Origin: Fistularia commersonii | Taxonomy: Eukaryota; Chordata; Actinopteri; Syngnathiformes; Fistulariidae | Reading direction: 5' to 3' | Assembly (NCBI GenBank): GCA_037954325.1 | Contig: JBBMNZ010000028.1 | Coordinates: forward strand, 12,241,501-12,305,500 | DNA length: 64,000 nucleotides | Shown here: one piece after another, positions 25,801-36,276 of the stretch | Position numbering within the stretch: position 1 is the first letter of the stretch | Layout: each line of letters opens with the position of its first letter | Notes under the pieces: generated by a model | Databases searched by the model: none | What the model was told of the DNA's origin: nothing | The model's input: the letters and a program-made list of their open reading frames with translations, nothing else | Made by a program: the position numbers and the translations under genes

Positions 25801-27032
25801 CTTGCCAATCTGGAATATCTCTGACCGCCATGTAACAAAGGACATATAATAATTAGTATGTCTAAAAATAATTAGTCATGTTACCTCCACTAGGAATCGG
25901 CAAAGCTCTTTGAAAGGCTCTACAAGAGTCTCGTCTCTGATTTTCCTAATGACAAGTACGTTAACTGGAGGCTTATTCCAGGTGAGTCGCTGGCTAGCAG
26001 GGTCCTGGATGTGCCTAGGACACAGATAAAGTTACACATAAATCCTTCGACATGGACTATCATTACCGGGAATAGCATCATATGAACACAGAAATAGTTA
26101 GGATACATTATATATAATATGTCTAAAACTGTCGACCTTGTCTTAGTTTACATATAACAAAGCTGGTACAATGCAATGCCAAGTAATTTATCAAATGTTA
26201 TGACACACTGATGTAACAAATATTGGAATGAGGAACAAGCAAAATATCAGATAACAGAAACCACAAGCTCTACTTTTTACCGTTCCTTTCTTTCCCTCTT
26301 TAAATCATGAATGATTGGCATTCTGCGGCATTCTCTTATTTCAAGTCCAGGAAATGTTGATGCAAAGTGGTATTAAGCAACTGCAAAATAACTCCAAGAG
26401 CCATCCCATCTCATGGAACAGCCAATCGACATTCGCAGTTTATCTTATCTCACAGGTACAAAAGGTTCTCTGTGTCAATGTCCAAGCAAACAGTCTACTC
26501 TCATCTTATTTTTTGTACTAATTTAGACTCATTTAGCACCCACATGCTTACATGACTGAAGTTGGGTTGGGCAAAATGCAGGCTTTGGGTCCAAAGTGAG
26601 TAGCTGGATATGGTCCATGTAGAAAGTGAGCTCTCCTGTGAGGAGGAAGACAATTCAAGTTACTATCACCACCTCATGTCCAGGGCAGTAGAGTTATGCT
26701 GATGGCATGACCAACCAGCTGGCAACCTGCAGTGCAAACCTCTTAGGTGAACTTTCCGCTGTGTCGCTCATTGAGCCAGAGGGCTCCAAGTGCTCATGTT
26801 GGCTTGGTAACCTTCGTCGCTCAATCTCCCTGAGCATCTGTTCATGACCATCCCCCCGTCGCTGTGACCTCTTTCCCTCTCGTCGTCTCCTTGGTGACTT
26901 GGATGGGTGCTCCCTGTTCTTGGAGGATCGGGCTGACTCTGACAGCTGACCATGGGGACCTGAGGGTCTTGCCATGCCTTGGTCTGGCAATGGCGGAGAC
27001 CCTGATGATGTGCTGGTCCCTAAATTCTCCAT
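16989..27032 (-). CDS. nadk: NAD kinase, cytosolic type (complete)
   Basis: Coding exons in transcript order: 27032-26740, 26635-26552, 26014-25885, 25249-25141, 24282-24197, 23734-23632, 22935-22730, 20640-20541, 20445-20288, 19347-19265, 17148-16989. They total 1512 nt, or 503 residues, in phase throughout; human NADK has 446. NADK phosphorylates NAD+ to NADP+ using ATP. Key motifs: LHGPYPATHFGPKACILPNP, MHIQDPASQRLTWNK, the GGDGT nucleotide-binding signature in IICLGGDGTLLYASSLFQ, FHLGSLGFLTPF, NEVVVDRGPSSYLSNVDLYL, STPTGSTAYAAAAGA, and the C-terminal DWFESLAQCLHWNVRKRQ. The N-terminal 97 residues are Ser/Arg/Pro-rich and disordered, as in the family. Oddity: a Gln-rich insert in the exon at 22730-22935. 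The start MENLGTS lies just after a likely acceptor (gcttcctgatag). The gene is convergent with sec62. Confidence 0.97.
17345..19030 (-). mobile_element. Non-LTR retrotransposon (LINE), truncated and broken
   Basis: Lies in the last nadk intron, same strand as nadk. The 5' part (about 19010-18330) shows endonuclease pieces such as GDTLVLLGNFNALREESPPD and, near 18160, MDNNFRWTLRRFWSTIRPHR. The 3' part (17807-17358) shows RT pieces such as CSNYRGITVLSSLV and LWNSRPPLYPQQGPWGVV. The frame changes several times. It resembles fish RTE/Rex3-like LINEs, but the family is not certain. Confidence 0.85.
19348..20287 (-). other. nadk intron with a long CA repeat
   Basis: AT-rich intron between the exons at 20288-20445 and 19265-19347. 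Apart from the CA microsatellite at 19679-19804, nothing is recognised. Confidence 0.75.
19679..19804. repeat. (CA)n microsatellite
   Basis: About 126 bp of CA with an early CGCG interruption. It generates spurious His-Thr and Cys-Val frames. Confidence 0.97.
20641..22729 (-). other. nadk intron with a SINE
   Basis: Contains the family A SINE at 21025-21275. The remainder is AT-rich with no recognised feature. Confidence 0.75.
21025..21275 (-). mobile_element. tRNA-headed SINE, family A, copy 2
   Basis: Reverse orientation. The plus strand shows CATCATGGATGAACCATGAA, AGCAGTTAGGGGTTCAGTGT, CTTGCTCAACAACACTTCAA and AATCAAACCAGGGATGTTCG, the reverse complements of the family A body and box B. 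The head (GGTGGTGTGGCACAGGGGG on the minus strand) is preserved better than in copy 1. Confidence 0.85.
22936..26551 (-). other. nadk introns between the central exons
   Basis: Introns 22936-23631, 23735-24196, 24283-25140, 25250-25884 and 26015-26551 are AT-rich with normal splice sites. No mobile element or RNA gene recognised. Confidence 0.7.
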
Positions 27033-27033
27033 T

Positions 27034-28207
27034 CTATCAGGAAGCAAAGTGGATACTTTACTCAAAAGATATGTCTATGAATTTAACAAAACTTGACTGA
27101 GGGAGATAATCCTGTGAATGTTGAAAATACACCAGGAGTCAGAAAATAACTATTTATAGTATAGGTGAAACAACTGTCTTTACATGCCTACATGCCTACA
27201 TGCTTACAAATGGTTAAAGTCATTGGATTTTGGTATTTAATGAGATCATGGTCCTCATCCCCCTTGCTATTTTTCCTTGGTCTCTTATTCATCTCAAAAT
27301 GAGGGCATCATTGTCAAAGACCATTCACTACAGTGTACGTCGGTTCTCATTTTGTGAATGATATGTTAAGTTGCATTGTATGAAATGTCAGAAACAGTTC
27401 CTATCATACCCTGAGGGGGATGTTAGCATAAATATGTACAATTTTTATTACAACTATTTAATACTTTAAGCTTACCTATCCATCAACTCAGAACCAGTCC
27501 TTTGGCCAGACTAAGCAAGGAAAAACTGCAAGCCATTTCCCTCTTGCAACAATTAAATAATTTCTCTAAACGCTAATTCATATTTTAAATATTGGAAACA
27601 GTGGAATTGTTTCACTTTCAAGTCTTAAGTTGTTAGTCGTCGAAATAAAATCAATAACAAAGAACAAAAATGATCACATTTTACGCTTTGGCATAAAAAA
27701 TAGAAAGGTGAATATTTAGCATTGAATGCAATGATAACGATGACAAGTTGGCGAAATGAAAAGTTATGATATTAAAGTCAGAGTTGGGAATATATCAGTG
27801 ATCTCGGGGCCAACTGTGCAAGATTATTTTATCCTTTTCTTTTTTATGTTAATGCGGTACTTTAAACGATTAGCCACCAACGCCGAGAATATCTGGCACT
27901 TGAATGCTGAAAAGAGAATGTTGACAGCTAACGTTTCCTAGTAATAGCAACCTAGCTAAGCGGGCTCAACTCACACGATCATTGAACCTTACTGTGTCAC
28001 ATACCAACAAAATGCTTAAAATATATACTAACTTGTTAGAGCCGGGGAGCACTTTAACACAACTAACAGGTGTATTTGCTGTCAGGCAGTGCCAGCACAA
28101 CGTTAGGCAAAATGTTACAAAACACTGCCCATATCGAGGCACTTGCTCATCTGGCCGCGGCGGGTTTTTTTGTTGTTAAAGTGCGTCATCGTTGCGCCGA
28201 TACTTAC
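27034..28207 (-). other. nadk intron 1 (5' leader intron, inferred)
   Basis: Inferred intron between a candidate non-coding first exon (donor at 28207) and the exon carrying the start codon (acceptor at about 27034). AT-rich, no repeats recognised; the small frames look random. Confidence 0.55.
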
Positions 28208-28262
28208 GCAGGAAGTGGCGTCCAACGAAGGGAGCACCGCCATTCACCACGATTGACAAGTA
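28130..28262 (-). promoter_or_regulatory. Candidate nadk promoter and first exon
   Basis: The only CpG-rich patch near the 5' end of nadk (GCCGCGGCGGG; GCGTCATCGTTGCGCC). The minus strand reads AATGGCGGTGCTCCC ... GCCACTTCCTGC followed by the perfect donor GTAAGTA at 28201-28207. It combines a YY1-type AATGGCGG, an ETS-type ACTTCCTG and an exon end. Exon 1 would be about 28208-28260. The start site is not determined. Confidence 0.55.
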
Positions 28263-29700
28263 TTCTTTCTAAAATTCCTCACGTTAAATACTATATGAAG
28301 CATAACCTATTCGTTATTCTTTGTTAATCATACAACAGAGCTATTCTATTTATTTATCTATTGTAGTTTTATCACTGTTTACTAAGACACATTATAGTTT
28401 CACTGAGACACTTTATAGTTTATAGTTTATTTTTTATTTCTAATTCTGCCTTTCTTTTATTATTTATTACTGTTATATTTTCTGTAACTCTGGCACAGCA
28501 CTTTTCTTCGGGATTAATAAAGTTGTTCTTATTCTTATTCTTATTCTTATTCTTATAGTACTTATTTTGATATGTGACGTGCAAACTCTGACTTTGTACC
28601 AATTACCCTTAATCATAATTTGTAAATAGTATGAATAGAAGTCCTAAAATTGAAGCAATTGGCTGACAAATCAACTGATAAAGCTCTTTATCATTTTATG
28701 ATATCTTATCTGGCAGCTGTACACCAACTGTATGTATTTAGGAGCACTCCATCAACCTGCATCTGTTCGTTGAAGACGACTCAATAGTCGAAAGAAAATA
28801 AAGAAAGATGAGGATTTGACAAGAGGGCGCAAGAGAATTAGCTTCCATGATTTGAACTGACAATTTGCTGTTGGTGGTATTGTAGTTTCTGTTCCACGTA
28901 AGGACCTGTGTTGGATTGAGTCATGTTTAGTTTCTTCTGGAGGGAGCAGAATTTCCATCTGTCTTCCCTTGCTAGTGTTGTGTTGAGCTGTCTGTGCCGT
29001 CTCTACAAACCTGTTAACTGCATCCATGACCAAACTGGGAAGAAGAGATGTTGTTTCTTCCCTTATCCGTGTGAGTTTTGTTTCCAGGATGTCTATCATG
29101 AAGCGTTTCAGCCTTATCCTTTGGTTTCAGAAGGATGCTTTTTGCTCTGTGTCCCTTAACAAAGGAAAGTAGACGTAAGCTGTTTGGTGTCCAATTCAAT
29201 TTGCTGTCATTTCCCTCTGTTTATTGTACCGTGATATATTGCAAAGTGTCCACAGGTCTCAATGTGAAACATATGAAAACCAGTCAGAGTCGAAAGTCAG
29301 GATTTTTTTTTACAAGATAATAGCAGTACAAATGAGTTTTGATTCCTGTTTAATATGACTACTGATTCTGGAAATTCCTGCAGAGCTTCACTACATCAAA
29401 TCTGTGAGGCAACTTTGATCCTCACAAAAACTGCTGGTTGATATCTGTGAGTTTGAAGCAGTATAACATCATGTTTTTGCTCTCTGAATGAATGGTCTTC
29501 CATGCCTTACCATCACCTGAGCTACCACAATGGTTGCAGCAGTAGTTTAATTTTCAGACTCCTTTTTTGAATGTACGGTTTGCCCTGCTCAGAGTCACTG
29601 ACAATGATCTCTATCGTTCATCTCCTGCTTTGTGCTCGTCAGCAAAAGTTGCATACTTGTTCTTGAAATGTTTTGAATCATTACATTCAGTTCTTGTCAC
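28263..29700. other. Intergenic region upstream of nadk
   Basis: AT-rich. Near 28490-28556 GGGATTAATAAAGTTGTTCT followed by five or six TTCTTA units looks like the tail of a small retroposon. No gene recognised. Confidence 0.55.
28522..28556. repeat. (TTCTTA)n short tandem repeat, retroposon-type tail
   Basis: Follows GATTAATAAAGTTG, a common 3' end of fish LINE and SINE copies. Confidence 0.7.
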
Positions 29701-29734
29701 ATATCAAACTTAGGGCTTCGTTGGTGGTGACAGT

Positions 29735-31100
29735 ACAGCAAGTAAAGATAAGATAAACTTTATCGATCTCCATAGGGGAAATTCCTTTGTCACAGCAGCG
29801 TAACAGGTATGTCAAAAAAGAAAATAAATATGAATATATATATAAATAGAAAGGCAGAAGACAGAAGATAGCAAGACGGAAAAAAATCAATGAATAAATA
29901 GACAGCAGATACATAGACAGCAGACAATAACAACAGAGATGACAATGAACAACATCAAGGAACAGTGAGGGTGCAAAATACACAACTAGAACAAGACAGC
30001 CATATAAATAGAGAGACAAAACAAATAGCAATGAATCACATGAACAAGCAAAAATAGGCAGGATGTATCCGGGCTGGGACAAACAAGGACAAGAGAGACA
30101 GCACAGTTAGTACATGACATGAATGGATGAGGTAGTGAATTGGGCAAGGTAGGGAGAAGCAGCACAGGTACATTCAGGCCAGTCTGAGCCTACCAGACTG
30201 CTGGTGTACAGTCTGATGGCCTTGGGCACAAAGGAGTGTCTGAAGCGTTGGGTTCTGCACGGGGGTGGGATGAACCGTTGGCTGGAAGAGCTGCACATCA
30301 GGCACAGCTTGTCATGCAGGGGGTGGGATAGAGTCCAGGATAGCTCCCAGTTGTCCTTCTCCCTCCCCACTGCTGCCGATTGAAGATGTTCCAGGTTCAG
30401 TGCACCCACAGAGCGGGCTTTCCTCACTAACTTATTAGCTTATTGACCTCACCAATCTTGGCACCACCCCACCAGCACACTATCGCGAAGAAGAGTGTGC
30501 TGGCTACCATAGACTGGTAGATGGTCTTGAGGAGCCATAGAGCCCAAACAACCTCGGTCTGCTCAGGAAGAACATCCTGCTCTGACCAGTCCTGGGCGAC
30601 CAGTCCAGTTTGCTGTTGACATAGGCCCCAAGGTAAATGTAGGTGTCCACTATCTCCACCCTGGATGGTGTTTGGTACCCATCTCCTCCCATTCTTCCAG
30701 AAGTCCACAACCACCTCCTTGGTCTTGGAGATGTTAAGTAGGAGGTGGTTCTGGTTGCTCCACTCAACAAAACTTGCAATCAGAGCTCTGTACTCCTCCT
30801 CGTTGCCATTGTTGATGCATCCAATGATGGAAGAGTCATCTGAGAACTTCTGGAGGTGGCAGGAACCGGCGGTGTACCGGAAGTCGGAGGTGAAGAGGAA
30901 TGGAGACAGGATGGTACCTTGGGGCACAGCTGTGATGCATGCCACAGCCTCAGAAACACAGCCATCCACCCTTTTAATACTCTTGAATCTCTGCTCTAAG
31001 AGACTCACATAAACTCTATCTATTTTTGAGAAATACTCTTTATTTAGTATTGAGAGGTTTTGTTTTTTTGTTATTTCTGATTTCACCAGTTAGCTCGGGG
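29735..31100 (-). mobile_element. L2/Rex1-like LINE, 5'-truncated and broken
   Basis: The minus strand from 31086 reads AVPQGTILSPFLFTSDFRYT, then AGSCHLQKFSDDSSIIGCIN (the FADD-type RT catalytic box, here FSDD), then NHLLLNISKTKEVVVDFWKN, then MVASTLFFAIVCWWGGAKIG. A second frame at 30427-30107 reads FRHSFVPKAIRLYTSSLVG, the usual ORF end. The 3' end at 29735-29810 is the typical GGGGAAATTC/AATAAAG-like tail. Frameshifts mean it is not active. Confidence 0.88.
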
Positions 31101-31574
31101 AAATTCAAGATCTTTCACCAACAAGGGGGAAGAGAAGTAGCTTGGCTATAAATTGATACTAATTTTAGTTGAAATATTAAGAGGGTTTTTTGGTTTCTTT
31201 TTAGATGTCAGAGTCAATGTATCACACCAATCTCCACTATAAGAGGTGTCTCCTTTCAAAGAAAAAAACAACAAACCACTGTTTTTTCTACCTCAAAACT
31301 ACAGGGAGCCACAGAAAACAGGCTAAAGAGCTGCATGTGGCTCCTTGAGGCATGAAAGCGCAAGTAAGATTTATGTCATTGCGAGTTTGTTTTTGCTCAT
31401 TCTCATTCAGTCTGCCTTCAGTTGACAGAACTAATGAATAGAATAAGTACCTTCATCCCCTTCCACAATACTCAGAGGAAAATCTGCACAACTGCAGAAG
31501 AAGTGTTCAGTTTTTTGCCAAAAGATCCAAATACTCAAGAGGGTTCTGGGTTAGTAATTTATGCAAATCGTTAT
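31101..31574. other. Intergenic, nothing recognised
   Basis: AT-rich sequence between the LINE and the family B SINE. The short frame at 31422 has no recognisable protein features. Confidence 0.5.
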
Positions 31575-31905
31575 CCATTCCAACCAATGTCTGCTGCTTA
31601 TCCTTATCAAGGTCGTGGGGGATGCTGGAGCCTATCCCAGCTGCCATCGGGCAAGAGGTGGGGTACACTTGGGCTGGTCACCAGTCAATTGCCAAGCCAC
31701 ATGTACAGAAACACAACCATTGACTCTATCATTCGCACATCTGGGCTAACATGCTCTGTTTTTGGACTGTAGGAGGAAACCCACAGAGACACGGGGAGAA
31801 CATGCAAACTCCATGCAGAAAGGTCCCCTCTGACAATCAAACGAGTGTCCTCTGTGCTATGAGTCTGAAGCGCTAACCACTGCGTATTCACCCTATGAAT
31901 AATTT
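31575..31905 (-). mobile_element. tRNA-headed SINE, family B, copy 2
   Basis: Reverse orientation. The plus strand shows GGAGCCTATCCCAGCTGCCA, CGGGGAGAACATGCAAACTC, CATGCAGAAAGGTCCCCTCT and AAGCGCTAACCACTGCG, reverse complements of the body and tRNA-like head of copies 1 and 3. Confidence 0.85.
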
Positions 31906-33295
31906 TGTATTTACATCTTTCATATCTGCATATATGCTTTCAATCTACAGTTTCAATGTGGTTACAATCATCTATGTTATAGTATGCCTTATACCTCCTG
32001 ATTTGTTTGCATCTATTTTACATTCAAGCTGAAATTAAAACCAATGAACAGCTGTCCACATTTATGTGTCTGTTTGAGTGACTGAAGACAGAACATGGAA
32101 GAAAAAAAGGAAACAATGGCTTGACACTACAGAACTTTACTTGAATTTGATCCAAGTTCATTGTCTATACAGGATATATTTACAAGATATGAAATCAGGG
32201 AAAGGGGGAAACAGAAAAACAAACACGATATAGAACTGAGGTATTAGCTAAAAGCATTTACAGGTTAATAATGATGATCAACAATTAGAGATGCAGTGTC
32301 TTCTGCTTAAAAAACATCTTTTGTATATCACAACATGAGGTAGGAGAACAGTGTCTCAATTCATGCAAGAACAAAAGTCTCATCACATTGTAGTATTGGC
32401 AACATAGTCTGCAATGGTCGCACAGACACTGCGATTTATGTTTCAGAATACAATTGAGGGGCAAAAAAAAGATTATTTTAAGCAAAGCCATGACTTTTTT
32501 AAATTCTCAACAAGATGTGTTTGAATGAAAACATCATGTACCTATTCTTAGCAATGATTTCTGTGATCAGTCCTACTTCTCCCACTCGGGCAAAGAATAA
32601 TTACTGGATGAAAAATATATACTCAACTACAAAGCATACAATCGGAAGGTCAACTAATGTTTTATTTTGTCACAAGTTTTTTCATGTAGCATGAAAGAAA
32701 TGGGTATAAGAATCAATATGTCCTTATGATAAAGCCCTGTTCCTTTTAACTTACACTAGTAAATTGGGCACATTTTACACAAGTAAAAATTTTGTACAAA
32801 GCGTATCCAAGTTTTCATAACACTGCAAAATGCAAAAAGGCCCAACACACACTTTTAGACGGCATTTATAATTTAGTCCTTTTTTAAAAATGGTGTACAA
32901 CTAAAAAAGCTTAACAGCGACCCCTTGTGTGTAGAATGAAATTACACATAAAATGTAGACAAATAAAAGATTCCTTTAGGGGTACCCCCCATGTGGAGGA
33001 CCAAGTCTATTTTAAGTTCTTGCTCTGCTCAAGAGGTAATTAAGTCAATAAAAAATGAAAAAAAAAAAAATAATAATACTGATTATCAATTCAGCGGTGT
33101 CAAAATATACAGACTTCTGACAAAGATAAATTATCTCAAATCAGAAAACATAGCTGTACATCCAGAGCTACATGAGCAAGTTATTCTCTTTCCCTTTTCA
33201 TTGCAGCTGTGCTTCTGACAGACATGGAGGTTCCGCACACACAAGTACACACATTCAAACACAAACACAAAAAGACACAGACGTGCGCGCACGCA

Positions 33296-33327
<32 letters not shown>

Positions 33328-33338
33328 CACGCACACAC

Positions 33339-33369
<31 letters not shown>

Positions 33370-36276
33370 ACTGATTTCCAGATTAAGCAACATTTTTTGT
33401 TCTTTAACTAACTTTATATTTTGCCAACCTCTGAATCAATAGTCATATAAAGCTTGCACATGTTCAATGTTCATGCATATGATTCATCTCAATATTTTGT
33501 GTATTACGTGGGGAAACATTTCTTTTTTTAACGTTATTTATTTTTTTCACAATGAGTGGCCCAGTGATACCAACATAAGGGGCAGCAAAACATGCATCTT
33601 TTTTTTTTCTTATTCAAAATGCATTTTCTTAAACGGATGTATACAATTGATTTTGTTCATGGGAGAGTGTTTAATAATGACAAAAAATCTTATATTACAC
33701 CTAAAACGGTCTGTCTAGATGAAATCCACAAAAAAAAAAAAAACAAATGCATCAATTAAGGGGGAGTATTTAAGACGTTTTTTTTTTATCTTCCTATTTT
33801 GCTTTTGTCTTGCATCAAGTTTCAGTAAATAATGTTTCAATCCCTCGCATTGACTCAACAAAAGTCAAGTCCTGATATTTGCAAAGATCACATTTTTTTT
33901 CCCAAAAAGACAGCAAAGACGAGGCAATCTAAAGCCTCATTTCTGGTCCAATCTATATAACCTTTATAAGATTATTCATATAAGAACAGTTAATATATTA
34001 ATGACTACTGTATTTACAAAGTGAATATAAATCTTTCGTTAATATGTTAAATATTTTCTTTCTTAATTTCAATAAAGGTTTGAATGGAACAACAGTAGAG
34101 TTTACATTTGCAGCTCTGTTTTGATGTTATTGGCTTGCAACTGCTTTCAAGACTTGACATAACAACTGCACTCTGACTGGTCTTTGTTACTGTAAAGGGA
34201 AGCTGTGTAAGTAAATCTGCATTAAACAAGATGGAGCACAGTGAAATGTCTATCAATTTGCATTTTTAGCAGATGCATAAAAAAGCTCAATTTAGCCAAG
34301 GCCTCAACCCTTCTCCTTTAAACTGTTATTTACTCACAGACTTCTCTCACTCTATCCACTTCTCTCCCTCCCTCCCTTCTAATATGGATCTCCTTAGAGG
34401 CAGTAAAAAGCACTTTGCCTGGCAACTAACACATTGAAAGTCCTCTCTTCATCTGGCTGGACGTCTGCTCAATCTTCTGGTATCCACAAAACACTGCAAA
34501 CACTGGCTGATCTGGTAATGGAGATGCCTGAATGGTTTTGTGAGAGAGTGATGGTGGTTTGAGGAGAACAGTGAGGGAGGGAGGTTGTTGAGCAATGGGA
34601 GATTCTGTACAGTCTTGCACAAGGACAGGCTGAGGCCCCCAGACTACAGCTGCCCTAATTCTAATGGAACAGAACAAAAAAGACTCCCAGTGTACCCCTG
34701 GCGTCCGGGCCACCCAGCATGAGTGCACCAGTGGTCTGAATGCTCCCCTAAAACCTTGCCTCCCCTCTTCCTCTCTGCTGGCCTACCCAGTGCTGTTTGT
34801 TCAGCCAGGCAGAATAATGGGAAGTAGAGGCCAGAACTGAGGCCCAAACCACCCCAGACTGTTTTCACCTGTGACCCATATTCTTAGATGACACTCATAA
34901 ATAGCTTGAGTATAAAACCGTGTGCTAACAATTAAGTCAAATGTTACAAAAAATAGATTGACTGAGGTTTGATCATCTGCTGGAAATGCTGGAGCTATTG
35001 TCTTGTCAGAAGGCCTAGCTTGCATTAACACGTTCAATTGTGTGTGAACGGGTAAAGTTGTTGTTACACTGTTTCTGTACAGCCGGCCCACAAGTTACAG
35101 TCTGTCCATGGTTTTCCTAGAAAAACTGGCAGAACCATCCGCTGTATCCAGACACATTCCTCTCCCATAGTGAGGAGCGCATTAAGCACATACCACTGGT
35201 TTTCAGCTTCTTCATGCCAAGCTTGAAAAAAAGCAGTGTTTTCTGTCTGTCTCTAAGTGGGTGAATACCACAGTGCTAAGGAGTTTCTCCAGCAGAGGGC
35301 AAATGGATGAGACCACAGGAGAGGAGGGTGTGATTCCAAGGGGAAGTGGAGACATGGGGCAGATTGGGAATAAACCTCAGGACTGTTTGGTCTAGGGCAG
35401 GACTGTTCAGTTCTAGCCAAGTAGAGCATGGAGGGTAGAGAGAGTACTAGTCAATGTGAGGGCAAGCAGCCGAATTCCAGGCCACATGACACACTACTTA
35501 CTCTGGAAATAGGGGTGGGGGTGTCACACTCAAACCACGCATTTCAAATCCATCATCACTACTGGCATATATTTAAGAGGTTTTAGGACATTGGAAGAAT
35601 GTCTTTTTGTACAGTAAAGGTCTTTCTCAATGATTAGACATTTAATCATTTTAGACATTTCTTGTCTGTATTTTGAAAGGAGTAAAATAACAGAACAATT
35701 GTAATGTAGTCCACGCAGTTTCCTGCATTCGCTGGTAGGTGAGCATTTGGATTAAATGTACAGAAAAACTTAGAAGGCCATGTAATCTGTTGCCAATATG
35801 TGTTTGTGGACATCAATTGCTGTCCCAGTTAGCAGCATGAAGTGCCGTCCATGTGGAGCTAAGACAAGTCTTAAGTCTGAAGTCATTTGCCTCATTAATC
35901 CAGGGATAGCAAGAGGAAATGCAAAAGGAGAACAACAACTAAATTGGCATAGGGTCAAATCAGCATCAACTTGACCAAACTGTCTGTAAAGCAGCTGGAT
36001 TGTTCAGTAAAATCTATAAATAAATTCAAACATACATGCCAAAAAAGTCTTTAAATACTGAGAGATAGAAGGAAAGCAAAAAGGAAATTAAAAAAAATTG
36101 TGTAATGTTAAAATTACAAAAAACAAAAATCAGTCCTACACTGACACAAAGAGGAAAAGGATGAGATGAGGAGAATTGAAGCTCTTTTTGGCTTCAAACT
36201 GATTTGTTTGTGTCTGTAGAGTTGGCAGGTAATGAGTATAGGAACGACAAATGGAGGTGCCAGGGGGTAAGGGAGG
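31906..36276 (-). other. Presumed skil 3'UTR and flanking sequence
   Basis: More than 4 kb without coding character after the skil stop; human SKIL also has a long 3'UTR. AATAAA on the minus strand occurs near 33537 and 32661, but I cannot tell which is used. A CA/CGCA microsatellite lies at 33285-33369. No mobile element recognised. Confidence 0.5.
33240..33369. repeat. (CGCA)n/(CA)n microsatellite
   Basis: CA-rich lead, a run of CGCA units, then CA with CGCA interruptions. Confidence 0.95.
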
